Shown: positions 12,735 to 24,424 of the stretch, piece by piece | How positions within the stretch are numbered: the first letter of the stretch is position 1 | How the letters are laid out: each line of letters begins with the position of its first letter | Assembly (NCBI GenBank): GCA_035048485.1 | Contig: CM068585.1 | Coordinates: 18,594,501-18,658,500, forward strand | Direction: 5' to 3' | Length of the DNA: 64,000 nucleotides | DNA from: Pteria penguin | Lineage: Eukaryota; Mollusca; Bivalvia; Pterioida; Pteriidae | Program-made: the position numbers and the translations under genes | Notes under the pieces: generated by a model | Database searches by the model: none | Told to the model about the DNA's origin: nothing | Seen by the model: the letters and a program-made list of their open reading frames with translations, nothing else

Positions 12735-12899
12735 CATGCGCGGATACAGAGGGGGGTTGGGGGTCTGGAATCCGAAATTTTACCAAAAAAAGGTAATATT
12801 TGGGCATTTTTGGGGTTGGACCCCCCCCCCTCGTCTAAGAGAAAATTTTACCTTTTTTGGTTGGACCCCCTCTGACAAAAATTTCTGGATCCGCGCATG
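12735..12899. mobile_element. GGCGGATCCAG-family MITE with 5-bp target duplication
   Basis: The ends CATGCGCGGATACAGAGG and CTGGATCCGCGCATG are inverted repeats. Flanks are CTTGT (12730-12734) and CTTGT (12900-12904). The 165-bp element shows the same G-run/C-run interior as its relatives. It sits at the edge of a foldback repeat that also starts with CTTGTACATCG. Confidence 0.78.
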
Positions 12900-13082
12900 C
12901 TTGTACATCGTGTAGCAAATGTTACAAATGTTTGAAGCTACGCGCTGTACAAGATGGATTTTACTTATCCATACTATTTTACTCAAATACGTCTTGTACA
13001 TCGTGTAGCTTCAGTACAAATTTTTGAAACGCTTGTACTGAAGCTACGCGATGCCGATGTACAAGATGGATTTCACTTATAG
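12899..13082. repeat. Tandem pair of CTTGTACATCG foldback units
   Basis: Two units (about 12900-12968 and 12992-13080), each starting CTTGTACATCGTGTAGC and ending TGTACAAGATGGATTT.ACTTAT. In the second unit the left arm through CTTCAGTACAA pairs with TTGTACTGAAGCTACGCGATG, giving a long stem. The first unit is diverged in the loop side. Confidence 0.65.
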
Positions 13083-13539
13083 CCATTTCTAGAATAGTTT
13101 ATTTTCACAACGTATTTTGTATCTCCAAAAGTCTCAAATACAGGAGCTTCCGTGGAGGGGGACTTTGCACCTTGTTCCACCTACCAAGGATCTACCCTAC
13201 ATCCACCGGGGACCTATAGGCAGTCCCTACACCCTGTGCCGAGTTTTACGCCTCCTCCAACTGAAAATCTGGGTCCATGCCTGATAAAATTTCCGTGAAT
13301 TAGAACAAAAGGATCCTAATATGGCACACACGATTTTGCAAGATTTTGTCATATCTTCGCAGGAAAACCCCATCCCCACCTATGGGAGGGAGAGAGGGGT
13401 GAACATGATAATTTTTGATCGAAAATATTGCGACAGTTTTCTTCCGATTTCAGAGTTTTTGCGGAATATTTGAAGTCAAGAAAATGTTGATGAATAATGC
13501 AAAAAAGAACGCCAGATTGCACCATTTTGCCTCATTTTT

Positions 13540-13679
13540 GCAAAATTTTCTCGGGGGAGGCCCCCCGAACCCCCACCTATGGGAGGGACGGACCCCTCCC
13601 ATACCCACCCCATTCGGCCCTTCGGGCCTCAATTGTGAGGTGCCTCCCCCCGCACATGAAGTTCTGGATCCGCCCCTGA
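13540..13679 (-). mobile_element. GGCGGATCCAG-family end (partial)
   Basis: The right end GTTCTGGATCCGCCCCTG is preceded by the family's G/C-run interior (GGGGGAGGCCCCCC, CTATGGGAGGGACGG). No matching left end is clear. Open frames on both strands across this block are composition artefacts. Confidence 0.45.
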
Positions 13680-14289
13680 GGCTCCTGCGCAAATCGTATA
13701 CATACTGTTTCTCTGAGCAACGAGTCAAAATTCATCCAAAGGAGTAAAATTTCAATAAACGGATATTCGTCAAAATTAACATTTTATGTGTCATATTCAT
13801 TACGTTTTTTGTTACACTATCTTTAATTTCAAAATATTTTCCCAAGAAGGACATATACTAAAGTTTTATAAATCGGCATACATCAACTGTAATTTACTCA
13901 AATATAATGGTGGCACTTTTGATATGATATAAAGATTCTGCTGATGTATTTCCTCCGTATATAACTTTCTCTTATTTTCAGTAATAGCTCGCACTATAGC
14001 ACTGAATCTAAACTCTTATCCAATTCATCAAAAGTGAGATATGAGACCCACATTTCTATTGTAATGCAGTTCATATCTTTACTTGCGACAAAATGGTAAT
14101 ACCCTGTTGGGGATAAATTTAGAATCATGAAAATAATAGCAATGTTTCGGATGCAAGTATTTAACGTCGAGGACAGTTAGAAATTTTATTATTCCTCTTC
14201 CCCAATTGGAACATCTCGCTCTTTGTCTCTTTAAAACTTTGAAGTGTCCGACCCCTTTCCTTTAATTAATTCAGGTATGTTGTCAATGG

Positions 14290-14520
14290 TAACTACCACC
14301 CAATACCTGTGTGTAAAACCCCAAGGGTTTCGCTTCCCCTGACTAGACAACAACCTTTCCGCTTCGCAATGACTCGAAGTACATTCGTTTCTCTGCGGGT
14401 ATCCGGGTATTCTCCAACATGCAGTGACTTCGGCGATCAGGTAGCACGTGACCTGACCGTACTGCCAAAAAGTGTGGAAATTTTTATTCAAGAGTTGTAA
14501 CAATTCACTCCGGGGTCTAC
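14290..14520 (+). repeat. Dispersed repeat shared with 24660-24840
   Basis: CAGTGACTTCGGCGATCAG...CACGTGACCTGACCGTACTG.CAAAAAGT matches 24764-24835 (CAGTGATTTCGGCGACCAG...CACGTGACTTCAACCGTACGGTCAAAAAGT), suggesting two copies of one family, on either side of the 2-kb array. Confidence 0.55.
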
Positions 14521-14626
14521 GGCATCAATTTCAGTTTTGAGTTTAATAATTAGATGCAGGTTATGTCATTGAGCTGTGATTCTCATCCGTAAAACTTGGA
14601 ATGTTTATACAAATTGTCAGATATAC

Positions 14627-14682
14627 CAGAGACATATATACTTTGAAGAGACATATATACTTTGAAAGTATATATGTCTCTG
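14627..14682. mobile_element. Short palindromic insertion (56 bp), CAGAGACATA ends
   Basis: Starts CAGAGACATATATACTTTG, ends with the complement. Flanks are GATATAC and GATATAA (6 of 7). Internally it repeats AGAGACATATATACTTTG once more. A half-copy (AAAGTATATATGTCTCT) follows at about 14698-14715. Confidence 0.75.
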
Positions 14683-15194
14683 GATATAAGTACTACATAA
14701 AGTATATATGTCTCTTAACATATGCATATTTAATAATTAACTTGTTAATATTTAAAAAGTTGAGAACCTATACGTAAATACTGTCTATGTAATTTCAGGA
14801 AGAGATGGCCCTGTATCTGCTAGTTGGCGTCTGCCGACCGTTGCCTCTGTGTTCTATATTTTTCATCTTATGTTCCCCTATTCTTGATGTCGGACTGGTT
14901 AAATGACCTAATTTGCATCATATTTATTGGGGATAAGTCTCGGGATTTATCATCGTTGTCTACGAAGAATCCGATATTTTGAATCTTATTTTTGCAAAGT
15001 GCGGTCATATAAAATTCGAAGAATGAAAGAGAGTCATCATATAGTTCATCAAAGTTGCATTACGGTCTATGATAAACACCGAGTTTATCCCTCAGATCAT
15101 CCTCGGAATGTTTCGGGGATTATCTTCATTTAGATCTTAGTGTGATGTCACGCCGACTTCGAGAATAAAGAAGAACATTGGTAGCGTGCTAGAC

Positions 15195-15216
15195 CAGAGA
15201 CATATATATGTCTCTG
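15195..15216. mobile_element. Short palindromic insertion (22 bp)
   Basis: A perfect palindrome, CAGAGACATAT plus its complement. Flanks GCTAGAC and GCTAGGC agree at 6 of 7 bases. Confidence 0.75.
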
Positions 15217-15477
15217 GCTAGGCTATCCATTGTTTTACCACTAGATCAGGACCCTTCGGTTTAAATATACCACCTCGGGCGCTTAATAGTGAACAGGGTA
15301 TTGTCATATTTAATTATAATGAATTAACAGGGTATTCAATTTCCGCCAGGAAAACGGGAGTTATTCCCAGGACAGCATCAAACACCCTCAAGTCTGTATA
15401 TGATTTCCTTGTATCAAAATCCATCTCTACTACATTTTCCCGGCTAAAAATATAATTAGGAACTTATACATGATCGA

Positions 15478-15747
15478 TTGATTGATTTTTGTTTAACGTC
15501 ACACCATAAATATTTCAAGTATATGGTGACGGCATCTGCCTGATGCAAGGCATACAAATTTTGACATTTGCAACGGACCCATCCGAAGCAGTGAGGGATC
15601 TTTAACATGCCATGCATACTACGACATGGGGCCTCGGTTTTACTGTCTCATCCGAAAGACAGGACACCGACATGATCGGGACTCGAACCCCGGCCTCCCG
15701 ACCACCAGGAGGCGAGCGCGATACCACTAGGCCACGCCGGCTTCGGA
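15478..15747 (-). mobile_element. tRNA-derived SINE, family B, minus strand
   Basis: Read on the minus strand: a tRNA-like head with the A-box region GGCCTAGTGGTATCGCGC and B-box GGTTCGAGTCCC, then CGGATGAGACAGTAAAACCGAGGC, a TGCATCAGGCAGATGCCGTCAC segment and a tail near ATCAATCAATC. The same body occurs at 45706-45966 (plus) and in pieces at 26874-27040, 39268-39505 and 58289-58365. Promoter boxes suggest RNA polymerase III origin. Confidence 0.8.
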
Positions 15748-15847
15748 CTTCTACAATATCTAATATAAGGCCCTGATCAAACTGAACAAAAGAACTAAAT
15801 ATCTAGGAAACACCACGTACGTGATAAACCATCAGGTATTACTGCCA

Positions 15848-15971
15848 TGTTCCAATTTTTTAATTTACTTGGAGGTGGTAAATACAAAAATTAAAGCATG
15901 ACAACTAGTTTTTTTTTTAATTTTTGTATTTACCATCCTCCACCCCCAAGTAAATTAATAATTTAGAACAT
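15848..15971. repeat. Foldback element with arms of about 48-55 bp
   Basis: The left arm contains TTTAATTTACTTGGAGGTGG and TAAATACAAAAATTAAA; the right arm is the complement, with small length differences around the purine-rich part. A spacer of about 20 bases separates them. 15790-15840 and 16140-16188 are also related to each other (CTAGGAAA.AC.ACG...ACCATC.GTATTAC), so this neighbourhood has been locally duplicated. Confidence 0.65.
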
Positions 15972-16042
15972 GCATATTGCCACGGACGGGTATTACCACG
16001 GTCTGTTACACGACTGAAATAACGATTGACACTATGTCGATG

Positions 16043-16064
16043 CAGAGACATATATATGTCTCTG
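16043..16064. mobile_element. Short palindromic insertion (22 bp), perfect 7-bp duplication
   Basis: Perfect palindrome CAGAGACATAT plus complement. Flanked by GTCGATG at 16036-16042 and 16065-16071, identical. Confidence 0.82.
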
Positions 16065-16079
16065 GTCGATGCATGCAAT

Positions 16080-16118
16080 CAGAGACATAGACTACTTTCA
16101 AAGTAGTCTATGTCTCTG
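16080..16118. mobile_element. Short palindromic insertion (39 bp)
   Basis: CAGAGACATAGACTACTTT and its complement around a single central base; the stem is perfect. The flanks ATGCAAT and ATGACAC match poorly. It lies only 15 bases from the previous insertion. Confidence 0.7.
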
Positions 16119-16187
16119 ATGACACACCAAACACAACAACTTAATTTCTAGGAAAAACAACGCGCTTGATAGACCATCGCGTATTAC

Positions 16188-16231
16188 CCGAAAGATAGAC
16201 TACTTTCAAAGTAAAGTAGTCTATGTCTCTG
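16188..16231. mobile_element. Short palindromic insertion with decayed left end
   Basis: The right half TAGTCTATGTCTCTG is intact. The left half begins CCGAAAGATAGACTACTTT, a diverged version of CAGAGACATAGACTACTTT. No duplication seen. Confidence 0.55.
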
Positions 16232-16476
16232 TCACCATTCGATTGGGTAGTTACTTAATACAAAACATGTAGTTATCTGCCCTTTACCGATAGGTTTCCC
16301 GATCGTATCTGTCATTACGGTACTGGAAAAAGTTATCGAGATAGAAAAAAAGACCTATGAGCGTTTATTATTGTTTAGTTAAATGATCTGATCGGTGACT
16401 GTGATTGAAAATTAATAAACGTGTTTGTTTTTATAGTCTATCATGACTTTCACTTTTAAATTAACATATGAAAAAC

Positions 16477-16496
16477 CAGACATACATATGTCTCTG
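16477..16496. mobile_element. Short palindromic insertion (20 bp), perfect 7-bp duplication
   Basis: CAGACATACATATGTCTCTG, with a two-base deletion in the left end. Flanked by GAAAAAC at 16470-16476 and 16497-16503, identical. Confidence 0.8.
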
Positions 16497-16589
16497 GAAA
16501 AACAGAAAAGGAACTTTCCTAACTTGGTCACCCAAGCTAATCAATAACTTAGGTATTTAAGTATTATAGATTAATTAGATAATAAGTAT

Positions 16590-16630
16590 CAGAGACATAG
16601 ACTTCTATCAAAACCTAGTCTATTTTTCGG
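16590..16630. mobile_element. Short palindromic insertion with decayed right end
   Basis: Starts CAGAGACATAGACTTCTATC and ends CTAGTCTATTTTTCGG, 13 of 16 matches to the expected end. The flanks TAAGTAT and CAAATAT agree at 5 of 7. Confidence 0.55.
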
Positions 16631-16639
16631 CAAATATCA

Positions 16640-17090
16640 ATATCAATAATATCTTCTTGTTATCCATATCAGATTCTCGATTCGACTCTAAGTCGAAATG
16701 GTGTATATCTTTGCAAATTAATTAAATCTTTAATACTTACATTAAATATTCAACAAAATATTTCATATATATATTATATATAGGTATAAGACTTAGAATG
16801 ACCATGACAGAAACCAGCACACAAACGAGGATTTGTCGTAACTTCTTCTTAGATGGAATATGACTTTAAATTTCAGTATGCAGATGAATTGTTGTTTTCG
16901 GGGATGAGAAGCATCATCATCTACTTAACTATTTCCAAATTGAGACTACCCTATGCAAAACCTGGAGTCGAAAGTTTCAGAAAATCTTTTAAAAATTTCG
17001 TATATGATCTCTAAGGTAATAAACTGCAGTATTAGGCCTGTGAAAATTGAATACAACTCTACTTCGTAACCAAAATCAGCTTGTCAAAAA
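16640..17090. other. Non-coding, nothing recognised
   Basis: AT-rich sequence with a short TATATATATTATATATA run at about 16767-16783. Confidence 0.5.
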
Positions 17091-17103
17091 TAACTTAATT
17101 AAA

Positions 17104-17255
17104 CAATGGCGGATTTAGGAGGAGCGGAAGGGTGTCCCCCCCCCCGACAGTGACCCGAATTCTACCAAAACCCTGTAATTTAGTCCATTTTCGGCTAAAA
17201 TTGACAAAATTCGTTCCTTGATCCCTCGGCAAAGGGAGTGATGGATCCGCCACTG
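17104..17255. mobile_element. GGCGGATCCAG-family MITE copy
   Basis: Left end CAATGGCGGATTTAGGAGG, right end TGGATCCGCCACTG, 152 bp, with the GAAGGGTGTCCCCC interior typical of the family. No clear duplication (TTAAA and GATAA). Confidence 0.7.
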
Positions 17256-17815
17256 GATAAAGAACGAAGATCAATTCACTATGCTTTACTTCCCTCGTGT
17301 ATGCAATGTTAATTGATTTGCTCCAATCAACATACACGTGTATCAATTATAGTCTTACGGATAATGGGGTTAAACAGCTGACATAAATCCTGCAAGTTTA
17401 TTGCGTAATACGGACGACAGTTTCTGGAAAGTCGCTTTCACTTTTGCCAAGGATACCTAGACTGAGATATTATTGACCACAGGTGACAACCTGGTTTTAC
17501 ACCTATTACACAATCCATTTTCTGTCAGTACAAGCTTAAAGGAAAGTGTTTTAATATATCTGAATCTCTTCTACATATCATCATTCTGTTTCTAAAACCC
17601 AACAATGAACACCGTAACTTTGAATCTATCACCTGATAAGTTTCAAGCGTAACAGGCATTTTTTGTACACAATGACTGGGACTAGACAAATACTCCGCCA
17701 GTACTTTGACAGAGGACCTTGTAGACACCGAGTCGCCTGGCAATGAAGCCTCTCAGTCCACAATTTGAAGGGGAACACGAATGCCCAGACTGCTTTTCAT
17801 GACCCTGCGTGATAG

Positions 17816-18124
17816 ATGATCGCAACCGACAGATGTGGTGACCCGAATCAGACGTCCCTCCTCACCATCGTAATCCGGCATAGAAAGAGAGAGGACCTAT
17901 ACAAGAAGTGCTGGAAAATGCTATGCCATCGTGTTGTGTGGGATGATTCTCGATATTTAGATAGAAAGACTCGGAAAGTCAGTCTGAACAGAAGGCGAAA
18001 CAGATTTGTATGGCAGTCCCATGGATATTGGGAGGAAATTATGCCCAATTGTGTATTTCGTAAAGTACAGGAGAAATATCGGCTTATGTCCTCAAACTCC
18101 TTCAAAATAAAACTCTCCAAATAG
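17816..18124 (+). pseudogene. Isolated 102-codon ORF, possible domain remnant
   Basis: A basic reading frame ending just before the 2-kb array. Its C-terminal part (residues about 57-95: RRNRFVWQSHGYWEEIMPNC, then a VFRKVQEKYR-type helix) reminds me of the P2X7 intracellular-type domain, which ends in a tryptophan-rich stretch, a P-x-C motif and a basic helix. The cysteine-rich start expected of that domain is absent; sequence just upstream has a CPDC motif but in a frame broken by stops. There is no start-codon support beyond ATG after two in-frame stops. It could be a decayed gene or chance. Low confidence. Confidence 0.25.
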
Positions 18125-18202
18125 AGATCAAAACAAACAAATACATCAAACACCCCACCCCCTAAAAAGTATTAAAACCAATTAAAATGAAAAATAAAAT
18201 AC

Positions 18203-20377
18203 AACTAGAGCTTACCTGTTGCCGAGGCAACAGGGCGGGTCTTCCTCTTTAGAAAAAAAAAAGAAAAATATGTACGTAGAAAGAAGGGAAAAAAAAGAAA
18301 AAAGAAACGAGATACTGCAATGAGTATACGCATTTATTGCGGCATCATAGATGTGCCGATTAGGACAAATGAGAAGTATATACATAGATACATGTATATA
18401 TCTCGCCGAGACACTATGTAAACACACTCATGTAATTAAAGCGGCATGAATCCAGCTACAGAAAGTCTGTGTATTACAGAATTCCCATTCAGAAGCGTGG
18501 TGACGTAATGCGACAAAGCTGGATAGAGAGTGTGTATTACGCATTTATTTCAAAGGTCACGTTAGCTGTACGTATAGCACTGAGATGACTACTATAGTAA
18601 GGAGATAAAGAAACTCAAATTTAAGTAAACATACATATTGAGGGATTCCTTTATAATTGCCGATTAGATATTCCACAGGGAAAGCGCAGTAACTCGCGAA
18701 TGAATTAATAATTAATCGCGAGTTACTGCGCTTTTCCCGTCTCTATAGGAGCGGCGCTGTGCGAGGTATTAAGCAAGGCAAATTCAACGCGCTCTTCTAA
18801 TGTGTAATCCCGACGCTCGGAGAAGATTTGTTTATTGCGTTCTTCATCAGTAGCGGGTAGAGAGAAAAAAAAAAATGTTATTTTTGTTTAATATTCGAAT
18901 TCAAATTCTTTCTGAAACACTCGTTTTTATTCTTTGTTCATACGAAGAATAAAAAAATACTAGAAAGTTACGCAAATAAGATATTTTTTTAAGAAATCTT
19001 TAAATTGCTCACTTTCAAATACTGAGAAACTTATTTCATACTGAAATGGTTACGGAAAATCGTTTCGTAATACTCTGGAAACGATAGGACTAAAAATAAA
19101 AGAAGTTTTGCAAATTACGTAATTTTTTAAAAATTTAAATTGAAATAGCGGCTAAACTAAAATAGATAGATATTGTCGGCCGATGAATTTTGTGAAGATA
19201 TGAACCTAGAGAGTATGACAGTTCAAATTTGGAAAGTGTAGCATAAAAAATAATGCTATAAAGGGGAAAATTTAAAATTTTACTAATTATTACGTAATAT
19301 TTTTGAAAAGTTTGATTTTGTAATTTTTTTTCACTTAAACGGGTAAAGGTGCCTGTGAAAGTCGATAGACACAATATGAAGTGTGTACATAAAACCGTTT
19401 CTCAGAAAATGGAATTGAAAAATCGGGGTGAAATTTCGGCGTTTTAAGACCCTCTCTCGATAGGGTCTACCAACGCTAGAGGGAAGGGGGCAAATATTTC
19501 GATGTTTTTGAAAATATCATTTAAAAGAGTAAACCCTTCTCACGTGCTGTATGGTTTTTTCTTGATCATATGACGAAAAATAAGCAAGTTATGAAGCAAT
19601 TACGTAACTAACCAAATTTGTGAAAATCTTAAATTTCTCAATTAAAAATGGATAAAAAATATTTTAAAAACCTCTTACACCATGAAATTGACATTCTAAA
19701 TCGTTTTGTAATATTTTTTTAACGCTAATACCTAAAATAAAAAAGTTTTAAAGTTACGTAATGAGTTTAAAAACTTTAAACGCAAATAGCGCCTTTACCG
19801 TAAAAGTTACATAATCGGCGTTAAGTTGGTTGTCAAGATCTACACCTGTACAACATTATAAAGAAATTTTGGGGAGTCTAGCTTAAATAATAAACATTTT
19901 ATTTGAGAAAATTTAAAACCTTCTCAAAAATGAATTTAAAATTTTAAAATAACTGTTTTTACCCTTATATTGACCTTTTGAATCGTTTGGCAACATTTTT
20001 GCAGCTCTTAAGCTTAAAATAATTTTTTTTTTAAATTACGTAATAAGTTGAAAATTTTAAACTCTTATGGCTTCTTAACTATAAAAGTTACCTAATCGGA
20101 ATTAATTCGATTGTCAAGAACTACACCTGTACAACATCATAGAGAAAATTTCAGGAATCTAGTTTGCATAATAAAAGTTATAGTTGAGAGATTTTAAAAA
20201 TTACAAATTGTTATATAATTTTACTCAGAACATGAATTTTAGCAAAATTTTCTTTCAAATCTATCAAGTTTTGCTTTATTAGTAAGAAAAGCTGAACAAA
20301 AATATTGACAGTGAAGCCGTTTCTGAGAAATTTGCAGTCAAAAAAGTGCTAAGAATAAAAATAATAATAATAATAAT
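18203..20377. repeat. 2-kb tandem array, unit 1 (2175 bp, diverged)
   Basis: Opens with ACTAGAGCTTACCTGTTGCC, a hairpin (CCTGTTGCC-GA-GGCAACAGG) and GGCGGGTCTTCCTC. Then comes a long palindrome at 18678-18738 (GGGAAAGCGCAGTAACTCGCG and its complement around an AATTAAT-rich loop). The remaining 1.6 kb is AT-rich and repeats related sub-blocks carrying ATTACGTAAT, a TTAAA..TTTAAA run and a CTACACCTGTACAACAT phrase (about 19090, 19731, 20010). It ends in TAA trinucleotides. No coding capacity. Confidence 0.85.
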
Positions 20378-22365
20378 AACTAGAGCTTACCTGTTGCCGA
20401 GGCAACAGGGCGGGTCTTCCTCTCTCGAAAGAAAAAAGAAAAATAAGTAGATAGAAAGAAGGAAAGAAAGAAAAAAGATCAGGAGAATGACTTAAATGTA
20501 CTTTACACACAAAAATACCCCCCCCCTCCCCCCCCAAAAAAAACCCTCAAGCAATCAAATTAATTAATAATTAAAATTGAAAAAAGTATTATCTAGAGGA
20601 AATAAATCGAAAATCAAGTTAAAGAAATCATACATATTACGGCTCTCCATTATAACAGTCGATTAAATATTCCACGGACAAAGCGCCGTAACTCTCGATT
20701 GAATTAATCGCGATTGAATTAATCACGAGTTACTGCGCTTTCCCCGTGACTATCATACACGTTTGAAGTCGGTATTTAGCAAGGGAAATTCACCGCGCTT
20801 CTCTTAGATGTAATGCCGACGCTCGGACAATATTTTTTTATTGCCTTGTTCATCAGTAGCGGGTAGAGGGCAAAAAATGTGATTTTTGTTTAAGAATTCG
20901 AATTCAAAATACATTCTCAAACTCTCCTTTTTATACTATGTTCATACGACAAATAAGAAAAAAACATGAAAGTTACGCAAATAAGGTATTTTTTTCAAAA
21001 TCCTTTAAATCGCTCTTTTTCAAATACTGAGAAAGATGTTTCATACTAAAATCGATACGGAAAATCGTTTGGTGATGTTTTGGAAACGATAAGACTAAAA
21101 ATAAAATTTTTTTGCAAATTACGTAATTATTTAAAAACTTTAAATTGAAATAGCGGCCAAACTAAAAAAGATAGATATTATCGGCCGATGAATTTTTTAA
21201 AGATATGAACCTAGAGAATATGACAAATAAAATTTGAATACTCTAGCATTTAAAATAACGCTGTATGGTGGAGAATTTAAAATTTAACTAATTGTTATGT
21301 AATGTTTTTGAAAACTTTTATTTTTGAAATTTTTTTTTCTTAAACGGGTAACAGTGTCTTCGAGAGTCTATACCGAAAATATAAAGTATGTAGATAAATC
21401 CGTTTTTCTGAAAATGGAATTGAAGAATCGGGGTGAAATTTCGGCTATTTAAGACCCTCTCTCGATAGGGTCTGCGCACGCTAGAGGGAAGGGGGCAAAT
21501 ATTACGATGTTTTTGAAAATATCATTTAAAAGAGAAAACCCTTCTCACGTGCTGTATGGTTTTTTCTTGATCATATGACGAAAAATAAGCAAGTTATGAA
21601 GCAATTACGTAACTAACCAAATTTGTGAAAATCTTAAATTTCTCAATTAAAAATGGATAAAAAATATTTTAAAAACCTCCTACACCATGAAATTGACATT
21701 CTAAATCGTTTTGTAATATTTTTTTAACGCTAATACCTAAAATAAAAAAGTTTTAAAGTTACGTAATGAGTTTAAAAACTTTAAACACAAATAGCGCCTT
21801 TACCGTAAAAGTTACATAATCGGCGTTAAGTTGGTTGTCAAGATCTACACCTGTACAACATTATAAAGACAATTTGAGGAGTCTAGCTTAAATAATAAAC
21901 ATTTTATTAAAGAAAATTTAAAACCTACTTAAAAATGAATTTAAATTTTTAAAATAACTGTTTTTACCCTTATATTGACCCTCTAAATCGTTTGGCAATA
22001 TTTTTGCAGCCCTAAAGCTCAAAATAAAAGTTTTTTGAAATTACGTAATAAGTTGAAAATTTTAAACCTTTACAGCGTCTTAGCTATAATAGTTACCTAA
22101 TCGGCGTTAATTCGGATGTCAAGAACTACACCTGTACAACATCAAACAGAAAATTTGAGGAATCTAGCTTGCATAATAAAAGTTATACTTTAGAGGTTTT
22201 AAAAATTAGAAACTGTTACGTAACTTTTCTTAGATCTTGAATTTTAGCAAAATTTTCTTTTAAATCTATCAAGTTTTGCTTTATTAGTAAGTAAAGGAGA
22301 ACAAAAATGTTGACAGTGAAGCCGTTTCTGAGAAAATTGCACCCAAAAAAAGTGATTGGAATAAA

Positions 22366-22398
<33 letters not shown>
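20378..22398. repeat. 2-kb tandem array, unit 2 (2021 bp)
   Basis: Same order as unit 1: start hairpin, C-run (20519-20534), a palindrome at about 20675-20745 (now with an extra ATCGCGATTGAATTA insertion), ACGTAA sub-blocks and a (TAA)n end. Nearly identical to unit 3 over long stretches. Confidence 0.88.
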
Positions 22399-22401
<3 letters not shown>

Positions 22402-24381
22402 TAGAGCTTACCTGTTGCCGAGGCAACAGGGCGGGTCTTCCTCTTTAGAAAAAAAAAAGAAAAATAAGTAGATAGAACGAAGGAAAGAAAGAAAAAAGAT
22501 CAGGAGAATGACTTAAATGTACTTTACACACAAAAATACCCCCCCCCAAAAAAAAACAACCCTCAAGCAATCAAATTAATTAATAATTAAAATTGAGAAA
22601 AGTATTATCTAGAGGAAATAAATCGAAAATCAAGTTAAAGAAATCATACATATTACGGCTCTCCATTATAACAGTCGATTAAACATTCCACGGACAAAGC
22701 GCCGTAACTCTCGATTGAATTAATCGCGATTGAATTAATCGCGAGTTACTGCGCTTTCCCCATCACTATCATACGCGTTTGAAGTCGGTATTTAGCAAGG
22801 GAAATTCACCGCGCTTCTCTTAGATGTAATCCCGACGCTCGGACAAGATTTTTTTATTGCCTTGTTCATCAGTAGCGGGTAGAGTGCAAAAAATGTGATT
22901 TTTGTTTAAGAATTCGAATTCAAAATACATTCTCAAACTCTCCTTTTTATACTTTGTTAATACGACAAATAAGAAAAAACATGAAAGTTACGCAAATAAG
23001 GTATTTTTTTTAAAAATCCTTTAAATCGCTCACTTTCAAATACTAAGAAACATGTTTCATACTGAAATCGGTACGGAAAATCGTTTGGTGAAGTTCTGGA
23101 AACGATAACTCTAAAAATAAAATGTTTTTGCAAATTACGTAATTATTTAAAAACTTTAAATTGAAATAGCGGCCAAACTAAAAAAGATAGATATTATCGG
23201 CCGATGAATTTTTTAAAGATATGAACCTAGAGAATATGACAAATAAAATTTGAATACTCTACCATTTAAAATAACGCTGTATGGCGGAGAATTAAAAATT
23301 TTACTCATTGTTATGTAATGTTTTTGAAAACTTTTATTTTTGAAATTTTTTTTTCTTAAACGGGTAACAGTGTCTTCGAGAGTCTATACCGAAAATATAA
23401 AGTATGTAGATAAATCCGTTTTTCTGAAAATGGAATTGAAGAATCGGGGTGAAATTTCGGCTATTTAAGACCCTCTCTCGATAAGGTCTGCGCACGCTAG
23501 AGGGAAGGGGGCAAATATTACGATGTTTTTGAAAATATCATTTAAAAGAGAAAACCCTTCTCACGTGCTGTATGGTTTTTTCTTGATCATATGACGAAAA
23601 ATAAGCAAGTTATGAAGCAATTACGTAACTAACCAAATTTGTGAAAATCTTAAATTCCTCAATTAAAAATGGATAAAAAATATTTTAAAAACCTCCTACA
23701 CCATGAAATTGACATTCTAAATCGTTTTGTAATATTTTTTTAACGGTAGGTCCTAAAATAAAAAAGTTTTAAAGTTACGTAATGAGTTTAAAAACTTTAA
23801 ACACAAATAGCGCCTTTACCGTAAAAGTTACATAATCGGCGTTAAGTTGGTTGTCAAGATCTACACCTGTACAACATTATAAAGAAAATTTAGGGAGTCT
23901 AGCTTAAATAATAAACATTTTATTTAAGAAAATTTAAAACCTACTTAAAAATGAATTTAAATTTTTAAAATAACTGTTTTTACCCTTATATTGACCCTCT
24001 AAATCGTTTGGCAATATTTTTGCAGCCCTAAAGCTTAAAATAAAAGTTTTTTGAAATTACGTAATAAGTTGAAAATTTTAAACCTTTACAGCGTCTTAGC
24101 TATAATAGTTACCTAATCGGCGTTAATTCGGATGTCAAGAACTACACCTGTACAACATCAAACAGAAAATTTGAGGAATCTAGCTTGCATAATAAAAATT
24201 ATACTTTAGAGATTTTAAAAATTAGAAACTGTTACGTAACTTTTCTTAGATCTTGAATTTTAGCAAAATTTTCTTTTAAATCTATCAAGTTTTGCTTTAT
24301 TAGTAACTAAAGGAGAACAAAAATGTTGACAGTGAAGCCGTTTCTGAGAAAATTGCACTCAAAAAAAGTGATTGGAATAAA

Positions 24382-24420
<39 letters not shown>
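22399..24420. repeat. 2-kb tandem array, unit 3 (2021 bp)
   Basis: Same length as unit 2 and nearly the same sequence, implying recent duplication or gene conversion between them. It ends with about 13 TAA trinucleotides (24381-24420). Short open frames across the (TAA)n tracts (Y- or I/L-rich) are artefacts. Confidence 0.88.

Positions 24421-24424
<4 letters not shown>

Noticed and set aside
13415..13747. Overlapping ORFs on both strands, proline/glycine-rich
   Set aside because: They come from the G-run and C-run interior of a MITE-family fragment.
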